Source: Caldimicrobium sp.
GTDB taxonomy: Bacteria > Desulfobacterota > Thermodesulfobacteria > Thermodesulfobacteriales > Thermodesulfobacteriaceae
NCBI GenBank assembly: GCA_025059715.1
Contig: JANXCE010000014.1
Coordinates: forward strand, 1-47,944
DNA: 47,944 bases
Direction of reading: 5' to 3'
Part shown: piece by piece, positions 8,625-16,726 of the stretch
Layout of the letters: each line of letters opens with the position of its first letter
Position numbering within the stretch: position 1 is the first letter of the stretch
The notes under the pieces: model-generated
Database searches by the model: none
What the model saw: only the letters and a program-made list of their open reading frames with translations
Told to the model about the DNA's origin: nothing
Position numbers and translations under genes: made by a program

Positions 8625-9875
8625 CTACCAGCCCCATCTTTCTGGTCTACGATGAGCACTAAAGGGTAAAGGCATGTCTCCCTTTTTTGCTGCATCTAAA
8701 AATTCAACTAGATCTAAGAGATTTGTTTTTTTATGATAATGGCATCCACTGCATGAATTAGGTTGTCTATCAAAGTTACCAGCACCAAATCTTATAGTTA
8801 ACTCAGGAGAAAGAAAATTAAAACTATGACTTCGTAACTCATAAGATCGCCCTTTAGTGATTTTAACTATTTTCGGCATGTGACACTCAATACAGCTTCC
8901 AAAGGTGTGAATCCTATGAACCATCCTATTTTCTGTTGTTTGATGACAACTTTTACATAGGTTGTCGCCTATTTGACGAGTTTGGGTAGGAGGCAATCCT
9001 ATTTGACCAACTTTTATTTTGGATTCATGAATGAAATGGCAGTTGGTGCAGGTTATTCCAGCTTGAGCATGGGCACTCATTAACCAGTCATTGTATTCCC
9101 CATAGGGAACCTTAGCTTCTCCACTGGGCCAGAAAGCCTGAGGATTGGTCTTTTGGTTATCAACTGAAAAATAATTGTAAAGGTTTCCTGCGCCTCTTAT
9201 GGAGAGATATTGTGAAGGATAGGGATGGCCTGCCTTGTCTTTACCAATACTATGGCAGGAACCACAGAGTTGAGCAGAAGCTAAAGGGGTAAGTCTGGCT
9301 GGATTAATTATAGTTGTTATTTCATAACCAGGCATGGCTTCTACATGATTGCTACCGGGGCCATGACAGGCTTCACAGCCAACTCCAGGCTCCTTAAATG
9401 TTTTCTTAGTCAAATCTACTCCCGTAGCATGACATCCCGCACATTCTTTAAACCAATCCTTTCTTTCCGCAACTTCCCAGGTGTTCTCCCAAATATTATA
9501 CTGAACAGGAAGTGTGTAATAAGTATCTCCTTCCTTTATAAGATATTGCTGTCTCCACTTAGAACCTAAGGCGTACTCAATAAGATCCTTTTTAAAGCCC
9601 TGCACCTGAGGATGGGAAAAATCTCCTAAGATAGCCATTGGATTTTCCTTTACATCTTGCATAATTTTGGCATGTAATGTAGCCTTCCATTCGAGATATT
9701 TCCTCTCATGGCATTTCTTACATTCCTGCGATCCTACATAGGTAGCTCCACTCATATTTTTGTATTTACCTGTTAAGGTCTTGTGTTTGGCTTTAAGTTT
9801 CCAGGTGGTAAAGATTATCAAACCTACACTTATCAGAATTAAAAAAATCATGATAAGTAAAAAAGACTTACGCAT
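8625..9875 (-). CDS. Octaheme c-type cytochrome (cytochrome c554-like)
   Basis: This is a 416-residue cytochrome with an N-terminal transmembrane anchor (about residues 5-24) and eight CXXCH motifs. The arrangement CAGCHATGVD followed by VGCEACHGPGSNH is characteristic of the cytochrome c554/multiheme family, where the extra histidines act as distal ligands. It is the first gene of the structural operon, preceded at 9948-9963 by a sigma-54 promoter and a Shine-Dalgarno AGGAGG. It probably takes electrons to or from the NrfCD-like module immediately downstream. A reductase function of its own (nitrogen or sulfur oxyanions) cannot be excluded, because octaheme reductases also have eight hemes; the CXXCK active-site motif of such enzymes was not seen. 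Confidence 0.85.
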   Translation of the reverse strand: MRKSFLLIMIFLILISVGLIIFTTWKLKAKHKTLTGKYKNMSGATYVGSQECKKCHERKYLEWKATLHAKIMQDVKENPMAILGDFSHPQVQGFKKDLIEYALGSKWRQQYLIKEGDTYYTLPVQYNIWENTWEVAERKDWFKECAGCHATGVDLTKKTFKEPGVGCEACHGPGSNHVEAMPGYEITTIINPARLTPLASAQLCGSCHSIGKDKAGHPYPSQYLSIRGAGNLYNYFSVDNQKTNPQAFWPSGEAKVPYGEYNDWLMSAHAQAGITCTNCHFIHESKIKVGQIGLPPTQTRQIGDNLCKSCHQTTENRMVHRIHTFGSCIECHMPKIVKITKGRSYELRSHSFNFLSPELTIRFGAGNFDRQPNSCSGCHYHKKTNLLDLVEFLDAAKKGDMPLPFSAHRRPERWGW

Positions 9876-9947
9876 TTATTTCCTCCTAATAATTTCTTTA
9901 CAATTTCAAAATTAAAGTTTAACAAATTATTAATTTTCTTAAACATG

Positions 9948-9963
9948 TGCAAACTATATGCCA
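9948..9963 (-). promoter_or_regulatory. Sigma-54 (-24/-12) promoter of the respiratory operon
   Basis: The minus strand reads TGGCATATAGTTTGCA. The invariant GG and GC are exactly ten bases apart, as in the TGGCAC-N5-TTGCA consensus. Transcription would start near 9937, leaving a leader of about 60 bases before the cytochrome gene. The gene immediately upstream encodes a sigma-54-dependent activator, which supports the call. No clear paired activator-binding site was recognised in the remaining 80 bases. Confidence 0.8.
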
Positions 9964-10045
9964 AACTGAAACCTATAAAAAAGACTTTTTTTTAAAAGAG
10001 ATTTGTATATTTTATAACCAAAGGTGGTAAAAATATAAACACTTT

Positions 10046-11428
10046 TTAAATATATTTTTTAATATTATATTCTTTTATTTTTTTTCTTAGAGTAAGTCTA
10101 TTTATCCCCAAAAGAAAAGAAGCTTTAAGTTGATTGCCACCGGTTATTTCAAGGGCCCTTTGAATCATAATCTGCTCTATTTGTGAGAGGAGTGCATGAT
10201 AGGGAGAGTTTTGTCCGGATAGGAGGACACTATTAACAAGATCCTCTATGGTTTTAACATGAGAGAACTCCCTTTTTTCCTTGTCTAAGAAAAGTTCCTC
10301 CTTTGTTATATAAGATCCCTTACAGAGAATCACTGCCCTGCGAAGGACATTTTCAAGTTCCCTCACATTTCCTGGCCAGTTATAATTTAAAAGGACCTCT
10401 AATGCTTCCTTAGTTATACCCCTGATTTTTAAATCAGCTTCACTGGCGTATTTTTTAACAAAATACTCTACAAGCAGGGGGATATCTTCTCTTCTCTCTC
10501 TCAAAGGTGGTATTTTAATGTTTACCACATTTAAACGATGATAGAGATCCTTTCGGAAATTACCTCTTTTGGTCTCTTCGCTTAGATCCTTGTTTGTGGC
10601 GGCAATAATTCTCACCTCTACTTTAATAGGTGTATTTCCACCAAGTCTTTCAAAGGTTTTCTCTTGCAATACTCTTAAGATTTTAGCCTGGGTAAGGGGG
10701 CTCATGTCACCAATTTCATCTAAAAAAATAGTTCCACCCTGAGCTACTTCAAATTTGCCTAATTTTCTCTTTTCAGCAGAAGTAAATGCTCCTGGTTCAT
10801 AGCCAAAGAGTTCGCTTTCAACCAAACCTTCCGGCAAGGCAGCACAATTTACCACTACAAAGGGCTTGTTTCTGCGTTTGCTATTTTCGTGTATAGCCCT
10901 AGCAACCAATTCCTTTCCTACTCCTGATTCTCCTTCAATTAAGACAGGCACATCATGATCTGCTAGCTGACCAATAAGTTTGGAAATTTCAAGAATGGCC
11001 TGGCTTTTCCCAATGAGTCGTCTTATGGAGGAAACTTCTTGGAAATTGGAAAATTCTATAACCTCTTCTAAGTGACTTTCTTCTGCTCTTTTGATTATCT
11101 CTCTTATCTTCTGAATATCAAAGGGTTTGCTGACATAGTCAAAGGCTCCCTCTTTCATGGCTGAGGTTGCCGTTTCAGAGTCGGCAAAGGCTGTTATAAC
11201 TATAACCGGGACTTCGGGATTAAGCTCCTTTAATTTTTTTAAAACCTCCAATCCAGAAATATCAGGTAATTTAAGATCAAGCAGCACGACATGGGGTTTA
11301 TTTTTTTGAAAGCCCTCTATACCTTTCTTTCCGCTTTCGGCAGTGATTACTAAGTAATCCTTAGAAAAGGCCTTTTCAAAGGCATAAAGAACTGAAGGTT
11401 CATCATCAATTATTAAAAGTCTCTTCAT
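10046..11428 (-). CDS. NtrC-family sigma-54-dependent response regulator
   Basis: This 460-residue protein has three domains in order. A receiver (1-120) shows acidic residues D8/D9, phospho-acceptor D51 and K101. An AAA+ domain follows, with Walker A GESGVGK (166-172) and Walker B IFLDE (234-238). A C-terminal Fis-type helix-turn-helix occupies about 415-455. The sigma-54-contacting loop reads GAFTSA (213-218) instead of the usual GAFTGA. The start overlaps the kinase gene by 23 bases and has GGGAGG seven bases upstream. It should be phosphorylated by the adjacent kinase and activate the -24/-12 promoter of the cytochrome/molybdoenzyme operon that begins 170 bases downstream; this is inferred from adjacency. 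It matches the R of XSR sets such as aio/arx. Confidence 0.92.
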   Translation of the reverse strand: MKRLLIIDDEPSVLYAFEKAFSKDYLVITAESGKKGIEGFQKNKPHVVLLDLKLPDISGLEVLKKLKELNPEVPVIVITAFADSETATSAMKEGAFDYVSKPFDIQKIREIIKRAEESHLEEVIEFSNFQEVSSIRRLIGKSQAILEISKLIGQLADHDVPVLIEGESGVGKELVARAIHENSKRRNKPFVVVNCAALPEGLVESELFGYEPGAFTSAEKRKLGKFEVAQGGTIFLDEIGDMSPLTQAKILRVLQEKTFERLGGNTPIKVEVRIIAATNKDLSEETKRGNFRKDLYHRLNVVNIKIPPLRERREDIPLLVEYFVKKYASEADLKIRGITKEALEVLLNYNWPGNVRELENVLRRAVILCKGSYITKEELFLDKEKREFSHVKTIEDLVNSVLLSGQNSPYHALLSQIEQIMIQRALEITGGNQLKASFLLGINRLTLRKKIKEYNIKKYI

Positions 11429-12701
11429 AGGGAATCCTCCCTTCAGAAGGTAGGGTGATCTCTACAGTAGTTCCTTTATTCTCCTCAGATGTAATGTTAA
11501 TTTTTCCCTGATGTTCCTTTAGGATGTTGTATACGATGGCTAACCCCATTCCCGTTCCCTCTGGTTTTGTTGAAAAAAAGGGATCAAATATCTTTGATTG
11601 AATAGCTTTTGGTATGCCACTCCCATTATCTTTAATGTAAACCTTGACCTCCCTTTCTAATTTCCTAAGCTTGACCTCTATTTTTCCACTTCTTTCTTTG
11701 AAAGATTCATAGGCATTTAAGAGCAGGTTAAGAAAGACCTGTTTTAAGGCATCTGCATCTCCGGTAATCCAGGCTTTTCTCTCATCTAACTCTATTTTCA
11801 ATTCTATACCAGACAGTTTGAACTTGCTTTTACATAATGCAGCACATTCCTCTATAAGAGTATTTACTTCAACAGGTTTCCACTCTCTACGATTAACTCG
11901 GGAAAAGTTTAGGAAATCTGCCACCACTTTATCTATTCGATTAAGTTCCTTTTCCATAATCTGTAGATCCCTCTTTTCAAGGGGAGTATCTTCTTGGAGG
12001 CTCGTTTGCACCAGCATTTTTAGAGAAGTAAGAGGGTTTTTGATTTCATGAGCAAGCCCTGTCGCAAGTTGTCCCAAAGCTGATAGCTTTTCAGCTCTAA
12101 TAAGACGACTTTGGGCAGGATAGATTACTCTTTTTGTAATATAAGTAGCTATTAGTATACCCATTATTATTATAATTAAGAATATTTCTAAAACTTGATT
12201 TTTCAATTTTTCAAAACTATCTCTCCAGGTTTTATAACTTACGCCCAAACGCAGGTAACCAATTATACCAAAATTTTTAGCTACAACAGGGGCTATTATT
12301 TCGTAATGCTCGGTGTAATTTTTGAATTGGAGTTCCCTTGTGTTTCTTAAAATTTCAGGGTTTAGTGGCTGGGGAGCCAGATCTTTTATTAGGGTTAGAA
12401 AAAGTTCTCCTTCTGGGGAGTAGACCTCGCTAAAAAGAAGAAAATTGGGCTCTGCAGTAAAGGCTGCCTCGATGATTCTATAAGCAGAGAGTCTCTCCTC
12501 ATATAGTAATGGCTCTATTAGTTGTTCTGAGAGCATTTTGGTTAAATATAGACCCTTTTTCTGAAGTTCCTTTTCAAAAAAATATCGGCTCTCTCTAAAT
12601 ACGATCCAGCTTATAAGAAAAGAGGTAAGTATTATTATCAAGATTATTGAGAGCGAGAGCTTAAAGGTGAGATTATTCCACAAATTTTGAAATTTCATCA
12701 T
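11406..12701 (-). CDS. Membrane sensor histidine kinase
   Basis: This 431-residue kinase has two transmembrane helices (about 14-35 and 170-189) framing a periplasmic domain of about 130 residues. A short linker leads to the dimerisation domain with H218 in LAHEIKNP, then a HATPase_c domain (N box LNLLLNAYES, G1 DNGSGIP, F box DPFFST, G2 GTGMGLA). The start overlaps the stop of the binding-protein gene (ATGA), so the two are translationally coupled. By analogy with AioXSR and ArxXSR it would read the ligand state of the periplasmic binding protein and phosphorylate the sigma-54 activator encoded next. The ligand is not evident from the sequence. Confidence 0.9.
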   Translation of the reverse strand: MMKFQNLWNNLTFKLSLSIILIIILTSFLISWIVFRESRYFFEKELQKKGLYLTKMLSEQLIEPLLYEERLSAYRIIEAAFTAEPNFLLFSEVYSPEGELFLTLIKDLAPQPLNPEILRNTRELQFKNYTEHYEIIAPVVAKNFGIIGYLRLGVSYKTWRDSFEKLKNQVLEIFLIIIIMGILIATYITKRVIYPAQSRLIRAEKLSALGQLATGLAHEIKNPLTSLKMLVQTSLQEDTPLEKRDLQIMEKELNRIDKVVADFLNFSRVNRREWKPVEVNTLIEECAALCKSKFKLSGIELKIELDERKAWITGDADALKQVFLNLLLNAYESFKERSGKIEVKLRKLEREVKVYIKDNGSGIPKAIQSKIFDPFFSTKPEGTGMGLAIVYNILKEHQGKINITSEENKGTTVEITLPSEGRIPYEETFNN

Positions 12702-13531
12702 TCAGCCTTATTAATAACCTCCCAAGCTGTTCTATATAAGGAATGATCAGGAGGGTCAAAACGATCAATACCTATCTTTTTCAAGACCTCCTTTCCCTCT
12801 GGATCTTTATGCATGTTTAGTAGTAGCCTAAGTAACCTTATTTTATCCCTTTGGGATAAACTTGCAGAAACCACGAAGGGAGGCATACCAAATTCCTGTG
12901 ACTTGTAGATGACTTTTACCCTCTTGGCATAGGGATTATCATATTCCATCATTTCCTCATAGACAAGACCGTCAATGGTTGCCCCTTGAGCCAAACCTAA
13001 GGCCACGGCCTCAATGGACTTTTCGTGACTTCCCGTGAAAAAAAATTTTTTAAAGTATTCTTCAGGTTTTTGAGCCCTTTGTTTTAGATAGGCTTTAATA
13101 AAAAGATGTCCTGTGAGGGAGAGAGGATCAGTAAATGCAAATACCGTCCCCTTAAGGTCTTCAATTGACCTATAAGAGGCTTTTTGATGAGTTATTATAT
13201 ATGCCCTGTAGGTTTTTTTGCCCTTAATTACAGGAATGGCTAAAAGTTCTATATTAAACTCCTTTCTTCCCATTAAGTATCCGCCAGTGCATAAATGGGC
13301 AAAATGAGCTTTACCCTCCTTCAGAAGCTCATTAACCGCTTTGTATGTTTTCTTTTGTTTTAATTTAATCCTTTTTCCTAATCTCTTCTCTAAATAATCT
13401 ACAAGAGGGTGAAATTTCGTTAGAGTGCTAATAGGTGAGGTCATAGGAGAAATTAGAAAAATTAATTCCTCTTTTGCCTCTGCAGTGGCCAAGAAGGATA
13501 ATAGGAACAAACTTAAAAATATACCTCTCAT
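12698..13531 (-). CDS. PhnD-like periplasmic oxyanion-binding protein (X of an XSR sensor set)
   Basis: This is a secreted protein of about 277 residues with a cleavable signal peptide ending near ATAEA. It belongs to the PhnD-like phosphate/phosphonate/phosphite-binding family: ISPMTSP near the N terminus, FHPLVDYLEKRLGK, a central DLKGTVFAFTDP hinge segment, and conserved spacing to the C-terminal half. No ABC permease or ATPase lies nearby; it is followed directly by a kinase and a sigma-54 regulator, so a sensing role is more likely than uptake. Homologues AioX and ArrX/ArxX bind arsenite or arsenate. ATG 13531 is used; a GTG at 13540 is also in frame. Neither has a Shine-Dalgarno, and the promoter lies so close that the mRNA may be nearly leaderless. 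Confidence 0.82.
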   Translation of the reverse strand: MRGIFLSLFLLSFLATAEAKEELIFLISPMTSPISTLTKFHPLVDYLEKRLGKRIKLKQKKTYKAVNELLKEGKAHFAHLCTGGYLMGRKEFNIELLAIPVIKGKKTYRAYIITHQKASYRSIEDLKGTVFAFTDPLSLTGHLFIKAYLKQRAQKPEEYFKKFFFTGSHEKSIEAVALGLAQGATIDGLVYEEMMEYDNPYAKRVKVIYKSQEFGMPPFVVSASLSQRDKIRLLRLLLNMHKDPEGKEVLKKIGIDRFDPPDHSLYRTAWEVINKAE

Positions 13532-13547
13532 GAAGAGCACTTTTTTT

Positions 13548-13581
13548 ATTATATCATATAGACAAAAAAGTAATAAACCAA
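13548..13581 (-). promoter_or_regulatory. Sigma-70 type promoter of the binding-protein/kinase/regulator operon
   Basis: On the minus strand a -35 TTGGTT (13576-13581) is followed after 17 bases by TATGAT (13553-13558). A second possible -10, TATAAT, overlaps it at 13548-13553. Transcription would start at about 13541-13546, only a few bases before the first start codon. Confidence 0.5.
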
Positions 13582-13792
13582 GGGATTATTCATCTCCTTA
13601 TAATTTTATCTTTCAACCTGTGATCCCTCTCTCGCTAATTTAAATCCTAAATTATATTCCATCTTAGGCCAGGGAACCAGTTGTTTCTATTAGGCATTTT
13701 AGAAAAAAGTTATTTCTCGCTATAAATTATTTAACTTACTTAGCTAACCTTGGTAAATAAATTTTGCCATCTAAGCTCGTATACAAAAGGTA

Positions 13793-13817
13793 ATAGGGTA
13801 GAGACAAGCTACCCTAT
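13793..13817 (-). terminator. Hairpin after the EAL gene, probable terminator
   Basis: ATAGGGTAG (13793-13801) and CTACCCTAT (13809-13817) form a perfect 9-bp stem with a 7-base loop, 11 bases past the stop of the EAL gene. The trailing T-run on the minus strand is short and interrupted, so termination strength is uncertain. The rest of 13582-13828 holds no recognisable gene. Confidence 0.5.
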
Positions 13818-13828
13818 GGTAATTGAGG

Positions 13829-14659
13829 TTAGATTATTGAATTGGCAGAAAATAGACTTTTACTAATTTGTCTTTCATTATGAAAATAGCGGTTATTAAG
13901 ATGGAGAAGGGTTTCCGAGGGCTTCCCCAGAAGAAAACCTTGACCTGCTTTTATGTTAAGTGCAAGAACCTCTTTTAAAATTAATGAATCTTCAATTCCC
14001 TCTGCAATGATTGTTGCTCTAAAGTCTTCAGCTAAGCCAAGAATAAATTGGGTAAATTTTTTAAAACATGGACTGTAAGGAAGATCCCTTACAAAATATT
14101 TATCAAGTTTCACATAGGTAGGCAAAACTTCAAAAAAAGCTTTAAAGGATAGACATCCTGAACCAAAGTCATCTAAGCTTATTTCAAAGCCCCTTGAAGT
14201 AAGGACGGAAATACCCTCAACATAAGTTTCAAAATCAAGAGGTTGTTCATGCTCAGTCAGTTCAAATACAATAGCCGAGGGGTGAAGATTAAAGGAATCT
14301 AATAGTAGATCAAGGAAAGGAGCTAATTCTTTCAGATATAATACTGTCTTAGGATGTAGATTAAAGAATAATTTACATTCACCAAAATATCCTAATTCCC
14401 AGGCTTTGCTTAATCCTTTAAATACGCAATATATGTCAAAACATGGTAGCATTTTTTCTTTAGATGCATGATTTATCAGCTCTAAAATGTTTTTTCCATT
14501 TTTAGGTTTGGTATACACCTCATATCCAAGAAGTTTTTGCTCTGGTAATAGATAAATTGGTTGATACAAAGACTCAATTTCAGTATACTCTTTACTTAGA
14601 TTTAAAAGATTTTCCAAATTATTTATCGAGAAAAAAGCCTCATTTGCAGGGACACACAT
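13829..14659 (-). CDS. EAL-domain cyclic-di-GMP phosphodiesterase
   Basis: This 276-residue protein is almost entirely one EAL domain with a short N-terminal extension (30 residues) and no membrane segment. The signature EAL is EVY here, but the metal-binding Glu47 is kept. The other catalytic elements are present in order: FNLHP, FELTE, LDDFGSG, VKLDK, AEGIE and GQGFLLGKP. Hydrolysis of c-di-GMP to pGpG is therefore plausible. AAGGAG stands nine bases before the ATG. It is monocistronic, flanked by a hairpin downstream and a 150-base AT-rich gap upstream. No GGDEF partner occurs in the window. A binding-only (effector) role is possible but not suggested by missing residues. Confidence 0.85.
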   Translation of the reverse strand: MCVPANEAFFSINNLENLLNLSKEYTEIESLYQPIYLLPEQKLLGYEVYTKPKNGKNILELINHASKEKMLPCFDIYCVFKGLSKAWELGYFGECKLFFNLHPKTVLYLKELAPFLDLLLDSFNLHPSAIVFELTEHEQPLDFETYVEGISVLTSRGFEISLDDFGSGCLSFKAFFEVLPTYVKLDKYFVRDLPYSPCFKKFTQFILGLAEDFRATIIAEGIEDSLILKEVLALNIKAGQGFLLGKPSETLLHLNNRYFHNERQISKSLFSANSII

Positions 14660-14815
14660 AACATTGATCTCCTTAAAATTTTTGTGTAGTGTTAATTAAA
14701 TTAGTTTAAATGTCATAAACATTAGCCAGTTCTATCAATTAAAAATTAAAACTTGGTTTTTAAAGCATTGTTAAAAAATCAATTAAAAAGATTTAAATAG
14801 CGGAGAAATAGATGA

Positions 14816-15346
14816 TCAGTTTTTTTCTATATCCTCTTTTATCCTTTGAAGATACAATTGAGCTTTATGAGTTAGATCTTGAAGGAGCTTTTCCTTTTTC
14901 TTGAGGAGAGCGTCCTGACAGAAACCCCCAGTTTTAAAGATAAATTGAAGTAATGATTGAAAGAGGCTTTGATTACTTTCTTCCTCTTTTAGTAGGATTT
15001 CTGGTGGTAGTTCAAATTCTTCGGTATAAGAGAGAAGTGTTCCCTGAGGAATGGGTTTAAGTTCCATGGTTATCCTGAGTTTACCACTGGTATCCTCGGT
15101 TACCATTCTTTCATTATCCTTTAGTTCTTTGACAATTCCATAATAACTTATAATTCCCTGGGGGGTCTCGGCGGTAATCCTATATTGGGTTCCCTCTTGT
15201 ATGGGGCCCTCGCTTAGTTTTTCGAATTTTACAAGTTTATAGGAGGGATTTAATTTTAAGCGTCTTTCTATTGACTTCAAATAATCAAATACCTCTGAAG
15301 GGGGTTTGTTTATCCTAATAGTTAAAGAAATTTTTTCTAAACTCAT
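14816..15346 (-). CDS. START/SRPBCC-fold (polyketide cyclase-like) protein
   Basis: This soluble protein of about 176 residues begins with ISLTIRINKPPSEVFDYL, the usual opening of SRPBCC-fold proteins, which bind hydrophobic ligands in a helix-grip pocket. The middle shows the expected antiparallel strands (YRITAETPQGIISYYG; ITMELKPIPQGTLLSYT). The C-terminal 60 residues are helical and charged, longer than in minimal members. The ATG at 15346 is chosen because the upstream extension would start at a TTG without Shine-Dalgarno; even the chosen start has only AAAGG 15 bases away. No neighbour hints at the ligand; function unknown. Confidence 0.6.
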   Translation of the reverse strand: MSLEKISLTIRINKPPSEVFDYLKSIERRLKLNPSYKLVKFEKLSEGPIQEGTQYRITAETPQGIISYYGIVKELKDNERMVTEDTSGKLRITMELKPIPQGTLLSYTEEFELPPEILLKEEESNQSLFQSLLQFIFKTGGFCQDALLKKKEKLLQDLTHKAQLYLQRIKEDIEKN

Positions 15347-16058
15347 GGATAAGAATAAGGCCTTTGCAAAATTAAATTCTCTAATATGTATTTTAGGATA
15401 AAACAATTAAAAAACAAGAAGATTCTTTAAGCATATAAAATTGGTATTTAAAAAAGGATTCTTTGCCTTGATTTCTCTTTGAGATACTTCTATTAAAACT
15501 AAGGGGCTTGTAAAGCTCTTCCGTAAATAGGTTTTATTTATGGCTAAGGAATAAGTGCTTATAAAGGGTAAAGAGTTAAATCTAAGTAATCAAAAAGTTT
15601 AGAACTTTTTTGGTTTAAAGGGTTGATAGAATCCCTAAAGGCATCTCTCCTGAAATAGGTAAGAAAGGTAGGTTTTAGCACCCATTATTTACACTTAAGA
15701 GTCATTAACTCTACTTAAGAATTTATATGTGAAAATATGCAGATTTCTCTTTACCGGGATACTTGGAGTAGTTTTATGAAAGCTATAGCACAAGGTTATG
15801 GGGGTAGACATGAGCAGAATCGGTTGAAGAGGACTTTCTTGAGATTGATGGGGAAGAAGACTCGATGTTTACTATTTTGTGTAAGGGAGATAAATGCTTT
15901 TGGCAAGGAAAAGGGAAGAGTTTTAGATACTGAAAGATGCAAAAGTTTTCAGGCAAAAGCAAGTAACTGAATTTCTTTTCCAGAACCTAAGAATAAAGAT
16001 CGGTATAAAATGGATGGATGTTGTTAGTGAATTTGTTTGGATTTTCGATATCTGAAAA
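15347..16058. other. Gene-free, apparently degenerate stretch
   Basis: No intact gene is visible in about 700 bases. A 77-codon frame at 15737-15970 (plus) has no Shine-Dalgarno. A neighbouring frame over 15830-15950 reads protein-like (EEDFLEIDGEEDSM, then LCKGDKCFWQGKGKSFR) before a stop, and a third frame reads VTEFLFQNLRIKIGIKW. This looks like a frameshifted remnant of an unidentified gene, possibly a transposase. An 8-bp AT-only hairpin (AAAAAGTT/AACTTTTT, 15592-15610) lies in its middle. Confidence 0.4.
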
Positions 16059-16379
16059 TTAAGAGAAAAGCAAACTGACTCCTGTGAAAGCTATTACAAA
16101 AGATAGTAGTAATAAAGCCCATTGTAAAGCTTTTAAAAGGGTAGTATTTTTTGTATATTCTTTAATTATTGTGTTAATACCATAAACTCCATGATAAATA
16201 GAACTTATAAGAAAAATAAGATAAAACAGTTTCCATGGTAACTTTTCTATTCTCAATACTATATCAATATAATCGTATGAATTGTTGAACCAGTGAAAAT
16301 ACAGTATATGAAAAATAAGAAAAAATACTAATAAAAAACCAGTTAATCGATGAAGCAACCAAAGATAAATTCTGATCAT
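16059..16379 (-). CDS. sdhD: Succinate dehydrogenase/fumarate reductase membrane anchor (SdhD-like)
   Basis: This is a 106-residue protein with three transmembrane helices. Helix 1 carries LHRLTGFLLVFFLIFHI, with a histidine in the position used as heme b ligand in Sdh anchors, and helix 2 carries YHGVYGI with a second histidine. It is the last gene of the sdhABCD run, five bases after the SdhC-like anchor, and is very AT-rich. Together the two anchors would bind heme and quinone and fix the SdhAB dimer to the membrane. Whether the complex works as succinate dehydrogenase or fumarate reductase cannot be told from sequence. Confidence 0.75.
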   Translation of the reverse strand: MIRIYLWLLHRLTGFLLVFFLIFHILYFHWFNNSYDYIDIVLRIEKLPWKLFYLIFLISSIYHGVYGINTIIKEYTKNTTLLKALQWALLLLSFVIAFTGVSLLFS

Positions 16380-16384
16380 AGGAT

Positions 16385-16726
16385 CTAAGTTTTTAGAAAC
16401 ATTTTATGGAAAAATATAAAAATAAGTAAAACATAAAAAAATAGAAGGAATTTTGTAAGAGGAGTTCTTTTTGGTGTAGTTAGCTCAAACTCTAAAAATA
16501 AAATTCTTAATCCAGTTAAAATATGCATTAGTGTTATAGAAACTAAAATAAATTCACTAAATTTAATAAAAAGGGAGTTTTTTAGTAAAAATAGTTTAGT
16601 ATTTTCTGCATTTTTTTTTAGAAAATTTAGCATTAAAATGTGTATTATCAAAAAGAGAAAAATTATAATACCAGAGATTCTATTCACTAACCAGAAAATA
16701 TAGTCTATACCACCCTTGTAGTTCAT
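16385..16726 (-). CDS. sdhC: Succinate dehydrogenase/fumarate reductase cytochrome b subunit (SdhC-like)
   Basis: This 113-residue membrane protein has three helices. NRISGIIIFLFLIIHIL in the first helix and MHILTGLRIL in the second match the Sdh cytochrome b pattern (conserved Arg-x-Ser/Thr-Gly, then a histidine). It overlaps the end of sdhB by four bases (ATGA), a sign of coupled translation. It pairs with the SdhD-like anchor that follows. Both anchors are short compared with the single-polypeptide anchors of epsilonproteobacterial fumarate reductases. Confidence 0.75.
   Translation of the reverse strand: MNYKGGIDYIFWLVNRISGIIIFLFLIIHILMLNFLKKNAENTKLFLLKNSLFIKFSEFILVSITLMHILTGLRILFLEFELTTPKRTPLTKFLLFFYVLLIFIFFHKMFLKT

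Noticed and set aside
12698-13531. PhnD-like protein as part of a phosphonate ABC importer
   Set aside because: No ABC ATPase or permease gene is nearby; the gene is coupled to a kinase and regulator instead.
15737-15970. 77-codon open frame on the plus strand as a possible gene
   Set aside because: No ribosome-binding site, unusual composition, and the neighbouring frame looks more protein-like, so it is treated as part of a degenerate stretch.
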